A stretch of DNA of 64,000 nt from Pontiella sulfatireligans (GTDB taxonomy: Bacteria; Verrucomicrobiota; Kiritimatiellia; Kiritimatiellales; Pontiellaceae). The stretch covers positions 1,054,001 to 1,118,000 of the forward strand of contig NZ_CAAHFH010000002.1 of assembly GCF_900890705.1 (NCBI RefSeq), given 5' to 3'. This document shows, piece by piece, positions 15,964-23,085 of the stretch. How positions within the stretch are numbered: the first letter of the stretch is position 1; each line of letters opens with the position of its first letter. Position numbers and translations under genes: made by a program. Under the pieces are notes generated by a model. That model saw only the letters and a list, made by a program, of their open reading frames with translations. It did not search any database and was not told where the DNA came from.

Positions 15964-17661
15964 CTATTTCCCCCACCGGTTGGTTGGAGCGGCGTGCTGC
16001 TTGCTCGTGTCGAAGATGGCACGGTCGAACGGAAGGCGGCGGATGCTGATCTCTTCAATAAAGGTGGGCACCGCACCCGTCGGTTGGAGCGTGCCGAACA
16101 CCTTGCCGTCCTCGCCCACGCCGGTCTGCACAAACTCAAACAGATCCTGCAGCGTGATCCGATCGCCTTCGAGGCCCGACACTTCGGTAATCTTGCTGAC
16201 CTTGCGCGTGCCGTCGGAAAAGCGGGAAATCTGGCAAATCATGTGGACCGCCGAACCGACCTGCTCGCGGATAGCCCGGATGGGCAAATCCATGCCAGCC
16301 ATCAGCACCATCGTTTCGAGACGGGCCAGCGTATCGCGAGGCGTGTTGGCGTGGATGGTCGTGAGCGAGCCTTCGTGGCCGGTATTCATCGCCTGCAGCA
16401 TATCGAGCGCTTCGGAGCCGCGGCACTCCCCCACCACAATGCGGTCGGGGCGCATGCGCAGCGCGTTGCGAACCAGGTCGCGGATCGTCACCGCACCGCG
16501 GCCTTCAATGTTGGCGGGGCGCGCTTCGAGCCGGATGATGTGCTGCTGCGTCAGGCGCAGTTCGGCCGCGTCTTCAATCGTCAGGATGCGCTCGTCGTCC
16601 GGCAAATAGCTCGACAGCACGTTGAGCAGCGTGGTCTTGCCCGACCCGGTGCCGCCCGAAACAATAATGTTTTTCTTCAGCAGCACGCAGATGCGCATAA
16701 ATTCGGCGGAGTCCTTCGTGAGCGTGCCAAAGTTAATGAGGTCCTGCACCCGGAACGGAACCTTGGAAAACTTGCGGATCGTCAGGCACGGGCCAATCAG
16801 CGAAAGCGGGTGGATGATGGCGTTGACGCGCGAGCCGTCGGCCAGGCGGGCGTCCACATAAGGCTGGCTCTCGTCGATGCGCCGGCCGATCGGCGAAACA
16901 ATGCGGTCGATCACCGAATTCACGGAAGCGTCGTTGATGAACGAGTAGTCGGTCAAAATCAATTTGCCGGCGCGCTCCACATACACCTGGCTCGGACCGT
17001 TCACCATGATTTCCGTCACCGAATCGTCGGCAAGCAAATCCTCCAATGGGCCAAGGCCCACGGCTTCGTCGAAGATTTCCTTGGCCAGCCGAGCGGGGTC
17101 GATCCCGCGCGGGAGCCGGCCGTGGATTTCGTCGATGATCTCCTTGAGCGTGTTCTTGATTTTGTCCTGCAGCTCATGCTCCTGCAGCTTGCTCATGCTC
17201 AGGCGCTTGAGGTCGAGGCGCTCAACCAGCTCGCTGTGGATCTGCTGCTTGACCGCCTGGTTGGCGGCCACATTCAAATTTTTAGGCTTGGTCTTAAACG
17301 GCTCCGGCGCATCGGCCACAGGCTTGGGTTCGGGCGCGGCAGCGGACGGAGCCGGCGCCAAATCAGCTTCGCCGCCGAAAAGCAGCGTATAGTTGCCCAT
17401 CTGGATCGGCGCGCCGCGGTAGACGCGCTGGCGCGTCTTGACCCGCTCGCCGTCCACATAAACGCCGCCGCCCATCAGATCCTCAACATACGACTCGTCC
17501 TCCATCAACGAAAGCACGGCATGCGCCTCTTCCACGCTGCCGTCGTCGAGCACGATCCGGCACGAGGCGTCGGAGCCAATCATGTACGCACCGTAAGGCG
17601 CTCCCAGCGTTTGGAGGTCGCGCGACGGGTGCGATATTTGGATCTGGAGCTTGTCGTTCAT
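15964..17661 (-). CDS. tadA: TadA/CpaF ATPase with N-terminal FHA domain
   Basis: 565 residues, longer than classical CpaF because of an N-terminal FHA domain (residues ~1-95: GSDASCRIVLDDGSVEEAHA, DLMGGGVYVDGERVKTR). A Pro/Ala linker follows, then a complete secretion ATPase. Walker A is GGTGSGKTT at 336-344 (Lys342). Asp box, Walker B and His box appear as ERILTIEDAAELRL, RIVVGECRGSEALDMLQAMN and GHEGSLTTIHANT. Powers Flp pilin assembly from the cytoplasm. The FHA fusion and a separate FHA membrane protein in the same operon imply control or recruitment by a phosphoprotein; no kinase is in the window. Confidence 0.93.
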   Translation of the reverse strand: MNDKLQIQISHPSRDLQTLGAPYGAYMIGSDASCRIVLDDGSVEEAHAVLSLMEDESYVEDLMGGGVYVDGERVKTRQRVYRGAPIQMGNYTLLFGGEADLAPAPSAAAPEPKPVADAPEPFKTKPKNLNVAANQAVKQQIHSELVERLDLKRLSMSKLQEHELQDKIKNTLKEIIDEIHGRLPRGIDPARLAKEIFDEAVGLGPLEDLLADDSVTEIMVNGPSQVYVERAGKLILTDYSFINDASVNSVIDRIVSPIGRRIDESQPYVDARLADGSRVNAIIHPLSLIGPCLTIRKFSKVPFRVQDLINFGTLTKDSAEFMRICVLLKKNIIVSGGTGSGKTTLLNVLSSYLPDDERILTIEDAAELRLTQQHIIRLEARPANIEGRGAVTIRDLVRNALRMRPDRIVVGECRGSEALDMLQAMNTGHEGSLTTIHANTPRDTLARLETMVLMAGMDLPIRAIREQVGSAVHMICQISRFSDGTRKVSKITEVSGLEGDRITLQDLFEFVQTGVGEDGKVFGTLQPTGAVPTFIEEISIRRLPFDRAIFDTSKQHAAPTNRWGK

Positions 17662-17725
17662 CCTTTAAATCCTGCGGCTTCCAAACAGATCGATAGCCGC
17701 ACAATTGAGGAGCAATTGCGCACTG

Positions 17726-17782
17726 AAGAGGCACGAAGACCCAGTGCCCCAAGTCTTGTGATTCTTGCGCTTCTTTGCGGCC
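17726..17782. repeat. Imperfect interspersed repeat (GCAAAGAAGCG family)
   Basis: On the minus strand this reads GGCCGCAAAGAAGCGCAAG, an unrelated middle, and TCTTCGTGCCTCTTC. It resembles the inverted repeat at 33296-33356 and the segment at 22754-22823. It occupies most of the 153-bp gap between cpaB and tadA. Confidence 0.5.
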
Positions 17783-17814
17783 ATTCCTTCTGCATTCGGA
17801 GTTCCTTACTTAAA

Positions 17815-18609
17815 TTAGGGGGCGATGTGGCGGAGATCCATCTGCCGCTTTTCGTTGAGTTCCTTCAGCACCGATTCGAGATAGTCAAAGTTAACGGAAG
17901 GCAGCTGATCTTCGTAGTAAATGTCGTCCGGGTTCCGCAGCGAAAGGTACAGCTGCCCGCGGGTCTGCTGGGCGAAAACAATCAGCTCGGCTTCGCGCGG
18001 TGAAACCTCGAAGGTGACTGCGTTGTAGCCGCCCTGCTGCACCCGGCCGTCGGCCACCTCCTGCCCGGCAATCTGCATGCCGGTCGCCAACACCGAAACG
18101 TTCTGCATCAGCGTCAGCGTCACCGACTCCACCTGTTGCGGATTGGTCGGCGACGGGAAGGTGAACGTACCAAGCACATCGACGTGGTCATTGGGCTTTA
18201 CGAGTCCGCTGACCGCTTGAGCGCCAGAAATAGCAATCGAAATGGCGCGGCTGCGCTTTTTAATGATCGGGGCGAGGCCGGAGGCGCTTGTGCGGGGCAT
18301 ATCGACCTGCGACCACATCAGCGGGGCCTTGCGCTTGACCGGATATTTCAGGCGCTTGCCTTCGATTTTATTGAGATCCTCAGGAAGAAATATGTTTCCG
18401 CCGACGGCGCTTTTATAGACCGAAAGCAGCCCCAGATCTTCGCGGGTGAGAACCGCTCCGGCGGGGAGATCGCGCGCTGCGACGATCACCTGGATTTTGA
18501 CGGCGCCGGCATAGAGCTTGTCGCGCTCTTTGTCGAGATAGCGTGCACTCAGCCAAAAGGCCACAATCCCGATCATTACGGCAACCAGCAAAACAAGTTT
18601 ATTCTTCAT
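17815..18609 (-). CDS. cpaB: Flp pilus assembly protein CpaB/RcpC
   Basis: 264 residues. One N-terminal membrane segment (LVLLVAVMIGIVAFWL), then a SAF domain (VIVAARDLPAGAVLTREDL, VKRKAPLMWSQVD), then the RcpC/CpaB core (RAISIAISGAQAVSGLVKPN DHVDVLGTF). CpaB is periplasmic and is thought to work with the secretin in Flp pilus export. The secretin itself (CpaC/RcpA) is not in the window. The gene is 31 bp downstream of the hypothetical gene before it. Confidence 0.9.
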   Translation of the reverse strand: MKNKLVLLVAVMIGIVAFWLSARYLDKERDKLYAGAVKIQVIVAARDLPAGAVLTREDLGLLSVYKSAVGGNIFLPEDLNKIEGKRLKYPVKRKAPLMWSQVDMPRTSASGLAPIIKKRSRAISIAISGAQAVSGLVKPNDHVDVLGTFTFPSPTNPQQVESVTLTLMQNVSVLATGMQIAGQEVADGRVQQGGYNAVTFEVSPREAELIVFAQQTRGQLYLSLRNPDDIYYEDQLPSVNFDYLESVLKELNEKRQMDLRHIAP

Positions 18610-18640
18610 ATCCTAATTTCTCCAATAGCGGGCAAAACTA

Positions 18641-19336
18641 TCAAAGCGCCCCACCCTTAACAAGCAATGTCACCAAATTCGATCCCGCCTGCCGACCGGC
18701 CGACTGCACATAGCAAATCTTTTTCTTTTTCTGATAAATGGCGACCCCTTTGACCTCCCCATGGTTCACAACAGGGGGCATGACGGTTTGCCAGCCAAGG
18801 GCCGAGAGGCTGTTCCTGTAAAAGTCGTGCACCAACGTTGGGGAATCGAAAGTCTTGACGGTGGCGAAAAAAGTATGGGTGTCGTCGTCCGTCACCACAT
18901 TCATCAGCTCGCCCCGGTCGTATTCGGGGACGGGGAAGCGCGACTCACGCAACTGGCCCGACGGTTCGGGATAAAAAATAAAAACCAAGTGGCGGGGCTG
19001 CGCCTTGGGGGACAACACCAAAAACCGCGCCTCGCGGTCCGGCCAGCGGGCAACGCCCGAAGCGCCCTCTTCCGTGCGCTTGACCATCACCGCCGCGCCC
19101 TGCGCCTTGAACTGGTTTTCCAATTGCTCAACGGCGGGCTGCGAATAGCGCACCGAATAGAGGACCACCTCGTTTTTCAACCCGTTGACCGTCATGGTGG
19201 TATTGTAGGCCTTGGTCCATGGAAGCCCTGCGGTGTTTAACTGGCCATCCAAATGGCCGACCACCCGCCAAACCCGCGCAAAGGATGCGGTCGTGCAACT
19301 CAAAAAAACAAGTAGAAGAAGCCGCCGAATCATCAT
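18641..19336 (-). CDS. Hypothetical secreted protein of the Tad operon
   Basis: 231 residues with a signal peptide (MIRRLLLLVFLSCTTASFA). No family recognised. The mature protein has a soluble alpha/beta appearance, with YSVRYSQPAVEQLENQFKAQ early and TLVHDFYRNSLSALGWQTVM later, the latter resembling small accessory proteins found in pilus loci. The start overlaps the previous stop (ATGA), so it is translationally coupled in the Tad operon. Probably an envelope accessory factor, by position only. Confidence 0.7.
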   Translation of the reverse strand: MMIRRLLLLVFLSCTTASFARVWRVVGHLDGQLNTAGLPWTKAYNTTMTVNGLKNEVVLYSVRYSQPAVEQLENQFKAQGAAVMVKRTEEGASGVARWPDREARFLVLSPKAQPRHLVFIFYPEPSGQLRESRFPVPEYDRGELMNVVTDDDTHTFFATVKTFDSPTLVHDFYRNSLSALGWQTVMPPVVNHGEVKGVAIYQKKKKICYVQSAGRQAGSNLVTLLVKGGAL

Positions 19337-19905
19337 GGCTCCATCAGTCCGTCAAGCTCCGGCATCCAAATGCCGCGCGATAAAATAAAGGAACCTTTCC
19401 CGACCAAACGGCGAATCACCGGCACAATCTCGATGTCCGTCGATCGTTGCGTAAAAAGCATGTTGTATGTATTCCCGAGATCGCCGGTGCTCTCCAGCGC
19501 GGCATAAGGATCCACTTGCTCATAATCCTCTAAATATTGCTGAATGCTTTCGCCACCGGCTATGGGCGGCTCATTGTAGCGGGCCGAAGAAAAAAAGTCG
19601 GAGAAAAAGGACGAAGCCGTGCCTGAAAGCATGACATCGTCGCCAGTGAACCTTCGCTGGTCATTGCCCTCATCGTGCCCTTCGGAATAAACATAGTCCC
19701 CCTGCTCTGACGAACCGTTGCCCGTCAGCAGATCAGCTACATCTTCCCGCGCCAACGAGATCATTTTTAGATTTTCACAGGAGATTTCGCGCGCCTGCAT
19801 CAGGCCAGCCACCAAAAAGACAATGCAAATCAAGCCGAGCAGAAACTCAATCATGGACTGGCCGCTCTTGGCCTTTTTACACACCCTGAACGCTTTACGA
19901 GCCAC
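19333..19905 (-). CDS. TadE-like minor pseudopilin/pilus protein
   Basis: 190 residues from a GTG at 19905. This start is chosen because GGAGGAGGTG precedes it at normal spacing and it overlaps the upstream stop by 11 bp; a longer ATG frame from 19989 would overlap tadG by 95 bp. The N-terminus (KSGQSMIEFLLGLICIVFL) is a TadE-type type-III signal/hydrophobic helix with the conserved Glu. The rest is a poorly conserved extracytoplasmic domain. TadE/F proteins are processed like pilins and prime Flp assembly. Confidence 0.8.
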   Translation of the reverse strand: MARKAFRVCKKAKSGQSMIEFLLGLICIVFLVAGLMQAREISCENLKMISLAREDVADLLTGNGSSEQGDYVYSEGHDEGNDQRRFTGDDVMLSGTASSFFSDFFSSARYNEPPIAGGESIQQYLEDYEQVDPYAALESTGDLGNTYNMLFTQRSTDIEIVPVIRRLVGKGSFILSRGIWMPELDGLMEP

Positions 19906-21424
19906 CGGAAGCACCTCCTCCAGCGCCGCCGCCGCCACCCGGCTCCGTATAGCAAGGGTTGTCAGAGCCTGATTTTGAATTCGCCTCATCCAGCCAGGCC
20001 TGGCCGGCCTCTAAATCGAGCTCTTCCCAGATGGCCAGCAACCGGCAATAGGGACAGTTTGGATCCAAAGCACCAAGACCGTCATTAAGATAGGGATGAA
20101 GGTGATATTTGACGTGCTTGTAGAACGCGGGGCTGAGCACCGGATCACCGATGTCGGAATGAACCAGCCGCACCTCCCGAAAAGCCGGCAAGACCAATCC
20201 AAAATAATACGGCGGAACCCGGATGTCTCCTCCGGAAGTGGTGTAAAATGTTTTTAGAGTCGGGTCGGTGGGCTCTGCAGTTAAATAGCCGAAGGGCTTG
20301 GCCTTGCATTTGTAGTCAAGATCCACGCTGTCGTCGTCGTTGCGAGAAATGATCCCCTTTTCAATGCTGCTGGAAATACTGATGCCAGCCTCGGCTCCCA
20401 TGTAATCGTACTCAGGCCGGACATCCGCCCGAAAAGGAAATCCACTGCCTGCATTGTTTGCGGATGCAGTTTCGGTTGAGAGGGGCCATTTGTTGTCCCA
20501 GTTTCCGGAATAGGCATGCCACGCCACATCCTCAAGCATGTAAAGCGCCTGAATATTGCCTCCATCAGCACCCTGCATATTGAAAACTTCATTCGTCTCC
20601 AAATAGCCATACAACCCACCTGTATAGTCGTTGGATGAAGCCATGGCAGTTCCGGGCCGCCAGCCATGCATTTCACCGGAACTGTTTTCATGGACATTGG
20701 TGAAAGCATAGACCTTGAGCTTAAAAAAGTCGTTCTCCCCTTCGTAGTGCTTGACGCCGGACTCCCAGCTCGTATAGCCGTTGTAGTATCCGAGTACATC
20801 CGAAAAATCATCCATAAGGCACCACCAGCCGGCAGCCGCTTGAGCAATCGCGGCATAAAACCGAAGGCTTTCCAAAGGATGCCCCCCGAGGTCGAGCGTG
20901 TACGAACCCACCGCGGCGGTTTGAGCCACCACACCCAGCATGGCGGCGTATTCCTCGAACGCGCCGTCATAGGGCTCGGGCACGCCGCTATCTAACTGCT
21001 CCTTAACCTCGGCCGCCATAAACTCGATGTCCTGCTTCAGCTCCGGGTCGTGGAAGGCGCCGTTGTTGAAGGCGGCCTGTTGCGCGGCCGTGAAAGCCGA
21101 GAGCGGTCCTATCAGCGCCAAACGTTGCCGGAGTTCATGAATGGCGGGCACATCCGCAGGAATGGGGTCGTCTGGAGAATAAACATTCGCTGTCATGATG
21201 GCTGCCTGAATCAGATTCAGCTCGCCAATCATATTGAGGGTGTGCCCCTGCCAGCGGGCCGCCGAAAGCGCCGCCGAATCGCCCATGTTGCGGATCTGCA
21301 GCTTGGTGCTGATCACCCGGTGCAGATCAAAATTCCAGACCACCACAAACAAGCCGATCACCACCACCATCACCAAAAAAATGATGGCTTGTCCGGACTT
21401 GCTGCTGGGCGGAGTGGATTTCAT
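19895..21424 (-). CDS. TadG-like pilus-associated protein
   Basis: 509 residues. The N-terminus SGQAIIFLVMVVVIGLFVVV followed by NMGDSAALSAARWQG is the TadG/TadE-G-like signature (a short Pil-type helix followed by the DAAALAAA-like region). A large, family-specific extracytoplasmic domain follows, ending in a Gly-rich tail (GGGGGAGGGASGGS). No von Willebrand A MIDAS motif (DxSxS) is visible, unlike many TadG proteins. TAATG overlap with the preceding tadE gene. Likely envelope-anchored minor pilus or cell-surface component. Confidence 0.8.
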   Translation of the reverse strand: MKSTPPSSKSGQAIIFLVMVVVIGLFVVVWNFDLHRVISTKLQIRNMGDSAALSAARWQGHTLNMIGELNLIQAAIMTANVYSPDDPIPADVPAIHELRQRLALIGPLSAFTAAQQAAFNNGAFHDPELKQDIEFMAAEVKEQLDSGVPEPYDGAFEEYAAMLGVVAQTAAVGSYTLDLGGHPLESLRFYAAIAQAAAGWWCLMDDFSDVLGYYNGYTSWESGVKHYEGENDFFKLKVYAFTNVHENSSGEMHGWRPGTAMASSNDYTGGLYGYLETNEVFNMQGADGGNIQALYMLEDVAWHAYSGNWDNKWPLSTETASANNAGSGFPFRADVRPEYDYMGAEAGISISSSIEKGIISRNDDDSVDLDYKCKAKPFGYLTAEPTDPTLKTFYTTSGGDIRVPPYYFGLVLPAFREVRLVHSDIGDPVLSPAFYKHVKYHLHPYLNDGLGALDPNCPYCRLLAIWEELDLEAGQAWLDEANSKSGSDNPCYTEPGGGGGAGGGASGGS

Positions 21425-22128
21425 TAATTTTCTTGAAGGTAGAAACTCGCGTGATTTTCCATCACGGCGTCATATTCCATCGGAACAGCGGGGTAGAGCT
21501 GGCTTATGGTTTTCGTCCCCCATGCCCCGCTTTCGCTATCCAGATCAGGCATCGTTCGAGGTACGGAAACCATGATGTTTTGGTTGACCAAATGCCGGGC
21601 AAACGCCCGAGAGAACGGATACGTCATCGGAACCATTTGGCGAATGGTCGTGGTAATCAGGTCGTTTTGATACGATGTGCTGGACCTTATCCGGGCATCG
21701 CTCCCATTCCAGTTGTCATAATTTAATATGCCGCGCCATTCCGTTTCGTCCGCCAAATGGAATTGCTCCCGAACCGCAACCTCGTACCATCCCTGCGCCG
21801 ACTCCGGTGTATTGGTCCGGCTTATGGCATGGTCAAACCGTTCCCCCATCGTGTCCCCCGGCAAAGCAGTGCTTCTAATGCCTGAGGGCGTGTTGATCGG
21901 GCCGGCTGTGGGAATGCTGACATAGTAGCTGACTTTTTCCAGCATGGAGTCATTCAGCCCAACCGCCGCAGCGCGCACCGTTGCAGCCGCGGCATATTGC
22001 AGCACGTTGCGCGCCGCCACAACATAGGATACCTGAAGCAGACCGAAAAGAATCAGGCACAGCATCATGATGACCAAACATGATTCCACCATGGCCGCTC
22101 CTGACTTGCTTTTCGGATACCGGGTCAC
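21424..22128 (-). CDS. tadE: TadE-family pilus protein
   Basis: 234 residues. The N-terminus KSKSGAAMVESCLVIMMLCL with conserved Glu followed by ILFGLLQVSYVVAARN is the classical TadE helix. The C-terminal domain is extracytoplasmic. It overlaps tadG by one base (TAATG) and begins 8 bp after the flp stop. TadE-type pseudopilins are cleaved by the dedicated TadV prepilin peptidase, which is not encoded in the window. Confidence 0.87.
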   Translation of the reverse strand: MTRYPKSKSGAAMVESCLVIMMLCLILFGLLQVSYVVAARNVLQYAAAATVRAAAVGLNDSMLEKVSYYVSIPTAGPINTPSGIRSTALPGDTMGERFDHAISRTNTPESAQGWYEVAVREQFHLADETEWRGILNYDNWNGSDARIRSSTSYQNDLITTTIRQMVPMTYPFSRAFARHLVNQNIMVSVPRTMPDLDSESGAWGTKTISQLYPAVPMEYDAVMENHASFYLQEN

Positions 22129-22136
22129 ACGATGGC

Positions 22137-22373
22137 CTAGTCGCCGGATCCGTCTGAATCCAGATTGCGCAGGAAATCGCGCGAAGCTCCTTCCGACACT
22201 TCATCAGCCGCGGAGGAATCAGCATCCAGCTCGGTGGTGGCACCGGCCAGCTTTTCCTGAATCGTATCGCCGAACATACCGAAAATCACCAGCGCGGCAA
22301 TCGCAACTACGGCCACAATAATAATGTATTCGACCATCGCCTGGCCTTCTTTACGTTTGAGCTTTGCTTTCAT
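22137..22373 (-). CDS. flp: Flp-type pilin
   Basis: 78 residues. KRKEGQAMVEYIIIVAVVAI has the type IVb cleavage site (Gly before QAMVEY, Glu+5 equivalent) and the hydrophobic helix of Flp/Fap pilins. The tail is acidic (DADSSAADEVSEGASRD, then DSDGSGD). Predicted major pilin of the Tad pilus, in an operon upstream of tadE. Confidence 0.9.
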   Translation of the reverse strand: MKAKLKRKEGQAMVEYIIIVAVVAIAALVIFGMFGDTIQEKLAGATTELDADSSAADEVSEGASRDFLRNLDSDGSGD

Positions 22374-22430
22374 TTTGCTTCTCCTTGGCTTGAGGGCAGC
22401 ACCCCGCCCTGTTTTGAAAATTTATTTAAT

Positions 22431-22598
22431 CTACGCGCCCGCCATTACATTCAATATTCGCCCGCCATACGATTTAAAGGCATACAGCAACAGGGCGCAT
22501 AGCCCGATCATGGCGACAAACACACCCAGCGCAACAACGTACTCGAGCATCACCTGCCCGCGCTTCCGACTTGTATCCTTTTGCATCTGCTCCGTCAT
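22431..22598 (-). CDS. Second small Flp-like pilin (55 aa)
   Basis: 55 residues read directly from the minus strand, from ATG 22598 to TAG 22431, with AGGGTGTT upstream. KRGQVMLEYVVALGVFVAMI fits the Flp motif (Gly-Gln-x-MLEY and hydrophobic helix), followed by a short GLCALLLYAFKSYGG tail. It is 57 bp upstream of flp and is the first gene of the Tad locus. It could be a second pilin or a minor initiating pilin. Confidence 0.8.
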   Translation of the reverse strand: MTEQMQKDTSRKRGQVMLEYVVALGVFVAMIGLCALLLYAFKSYGGRILNVMAGA

Positions 22599-22753
22599 AA
22601 CACCCTGACAACGTTTTTCAATGGTCTAAAATTGTACATTTTTTCCTAAGGGTTGGAACCTTAAACACCTTTTTTTCAAGCCCGCCTATATCGGATGCAA
22701 AGGGATCTCCACCTTCGTCGCAAGAACCAAACCATCCTGCATTCATGTCTGTT

Positions 22754-22823
22754 TTAATTCAACGCAAAGGTGCGAAGTCCGCAGAGACACGCAAAGCTTT
22801 GCGGAACTTCGCGCTCTTCGCAT
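22754..22823. repeat. GCAAAG/GCGAAG interspersed repeat
   Basis: ACGCAAAGGTGCGAAGTCC, then GCAGAGACACGCAAAG, then GCGGAACTTCGCGCTCTTCG: alternating GCAAAG and CTTCGC words forming imperfect hairpins. Related in composition to 17726-17782 and 33296-33356. Confidence 0.5.
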
Positions 22824-23024
22824 GAGCTAATGGCACTGACTTAAGGAGTTTTCCATGGAATACCCGTTCGTCGGGGCAGGCGGGACGCCTGCGGTACAGC
22901 TTTCAGCACCGACCGTTTTCCACAGGCTCCTGGAGCCAGAAGAACGGGGCGGAACAGGCCGTATCGCAGGCGTCCCGCCTGCTCCACGCAGAGCAAACCG
23001 CGCTTAAGTCAGCGCCATTAGCTC
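22824..23024. repeat. 201-bp inverted-repeat (MITE-like) element
   Basis: Outer arms of 22 bp match in 21 positions: GAGCTAATGGC at 22824-22845 with its inverted partner at 23003-23024. Inside lies a second inverted pair, GGGACGCCTGCGG (about 22873-22896) and its reverse complement (22961-22985), each containing the smaller palindrome GCAGGCG-GGA-CGCCTGC. No ORF inside. Non-coding, self-complementary and well bounded, like a miniature transposable or REP/BIME-type element. No target duplication was recognised. Confidence 0.75.
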
Positions 23025-23085
23025 TATGAGCCGAATTCGTACGGCATTTCAAACGGTGAATGCTCTAACTGCCTTCATCCGAGAC

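Larger units (their letters stand above)
22599..23085. other. 487-bp gene-free region upstream of Tad locus
   Basis: No credible gene on either strand. A minus-strand TGTACAAT near 22639 could serve as a -10 for the Tad operon, but the -35 is weak. The rest is taken up by a GCAAAG-type repeat (about 22754-22823) and by a 201-bp inverted-repeat element (22824-23024). Confidence 0.7.

Noticed and set aside
15658..18003. 781-residue plus-strand open frame
   Set aside because: Antisense to tadA and cpaB; arises from the high G+C third-position bias of the real genes. Composition is Arg/His-rich with no domain.
22669..22680. T run as a plus-strand terminator after 22640
   Set aside because: A TAAGG/CCTTA hairpin precedes it, but no plus-strand gene ends there.
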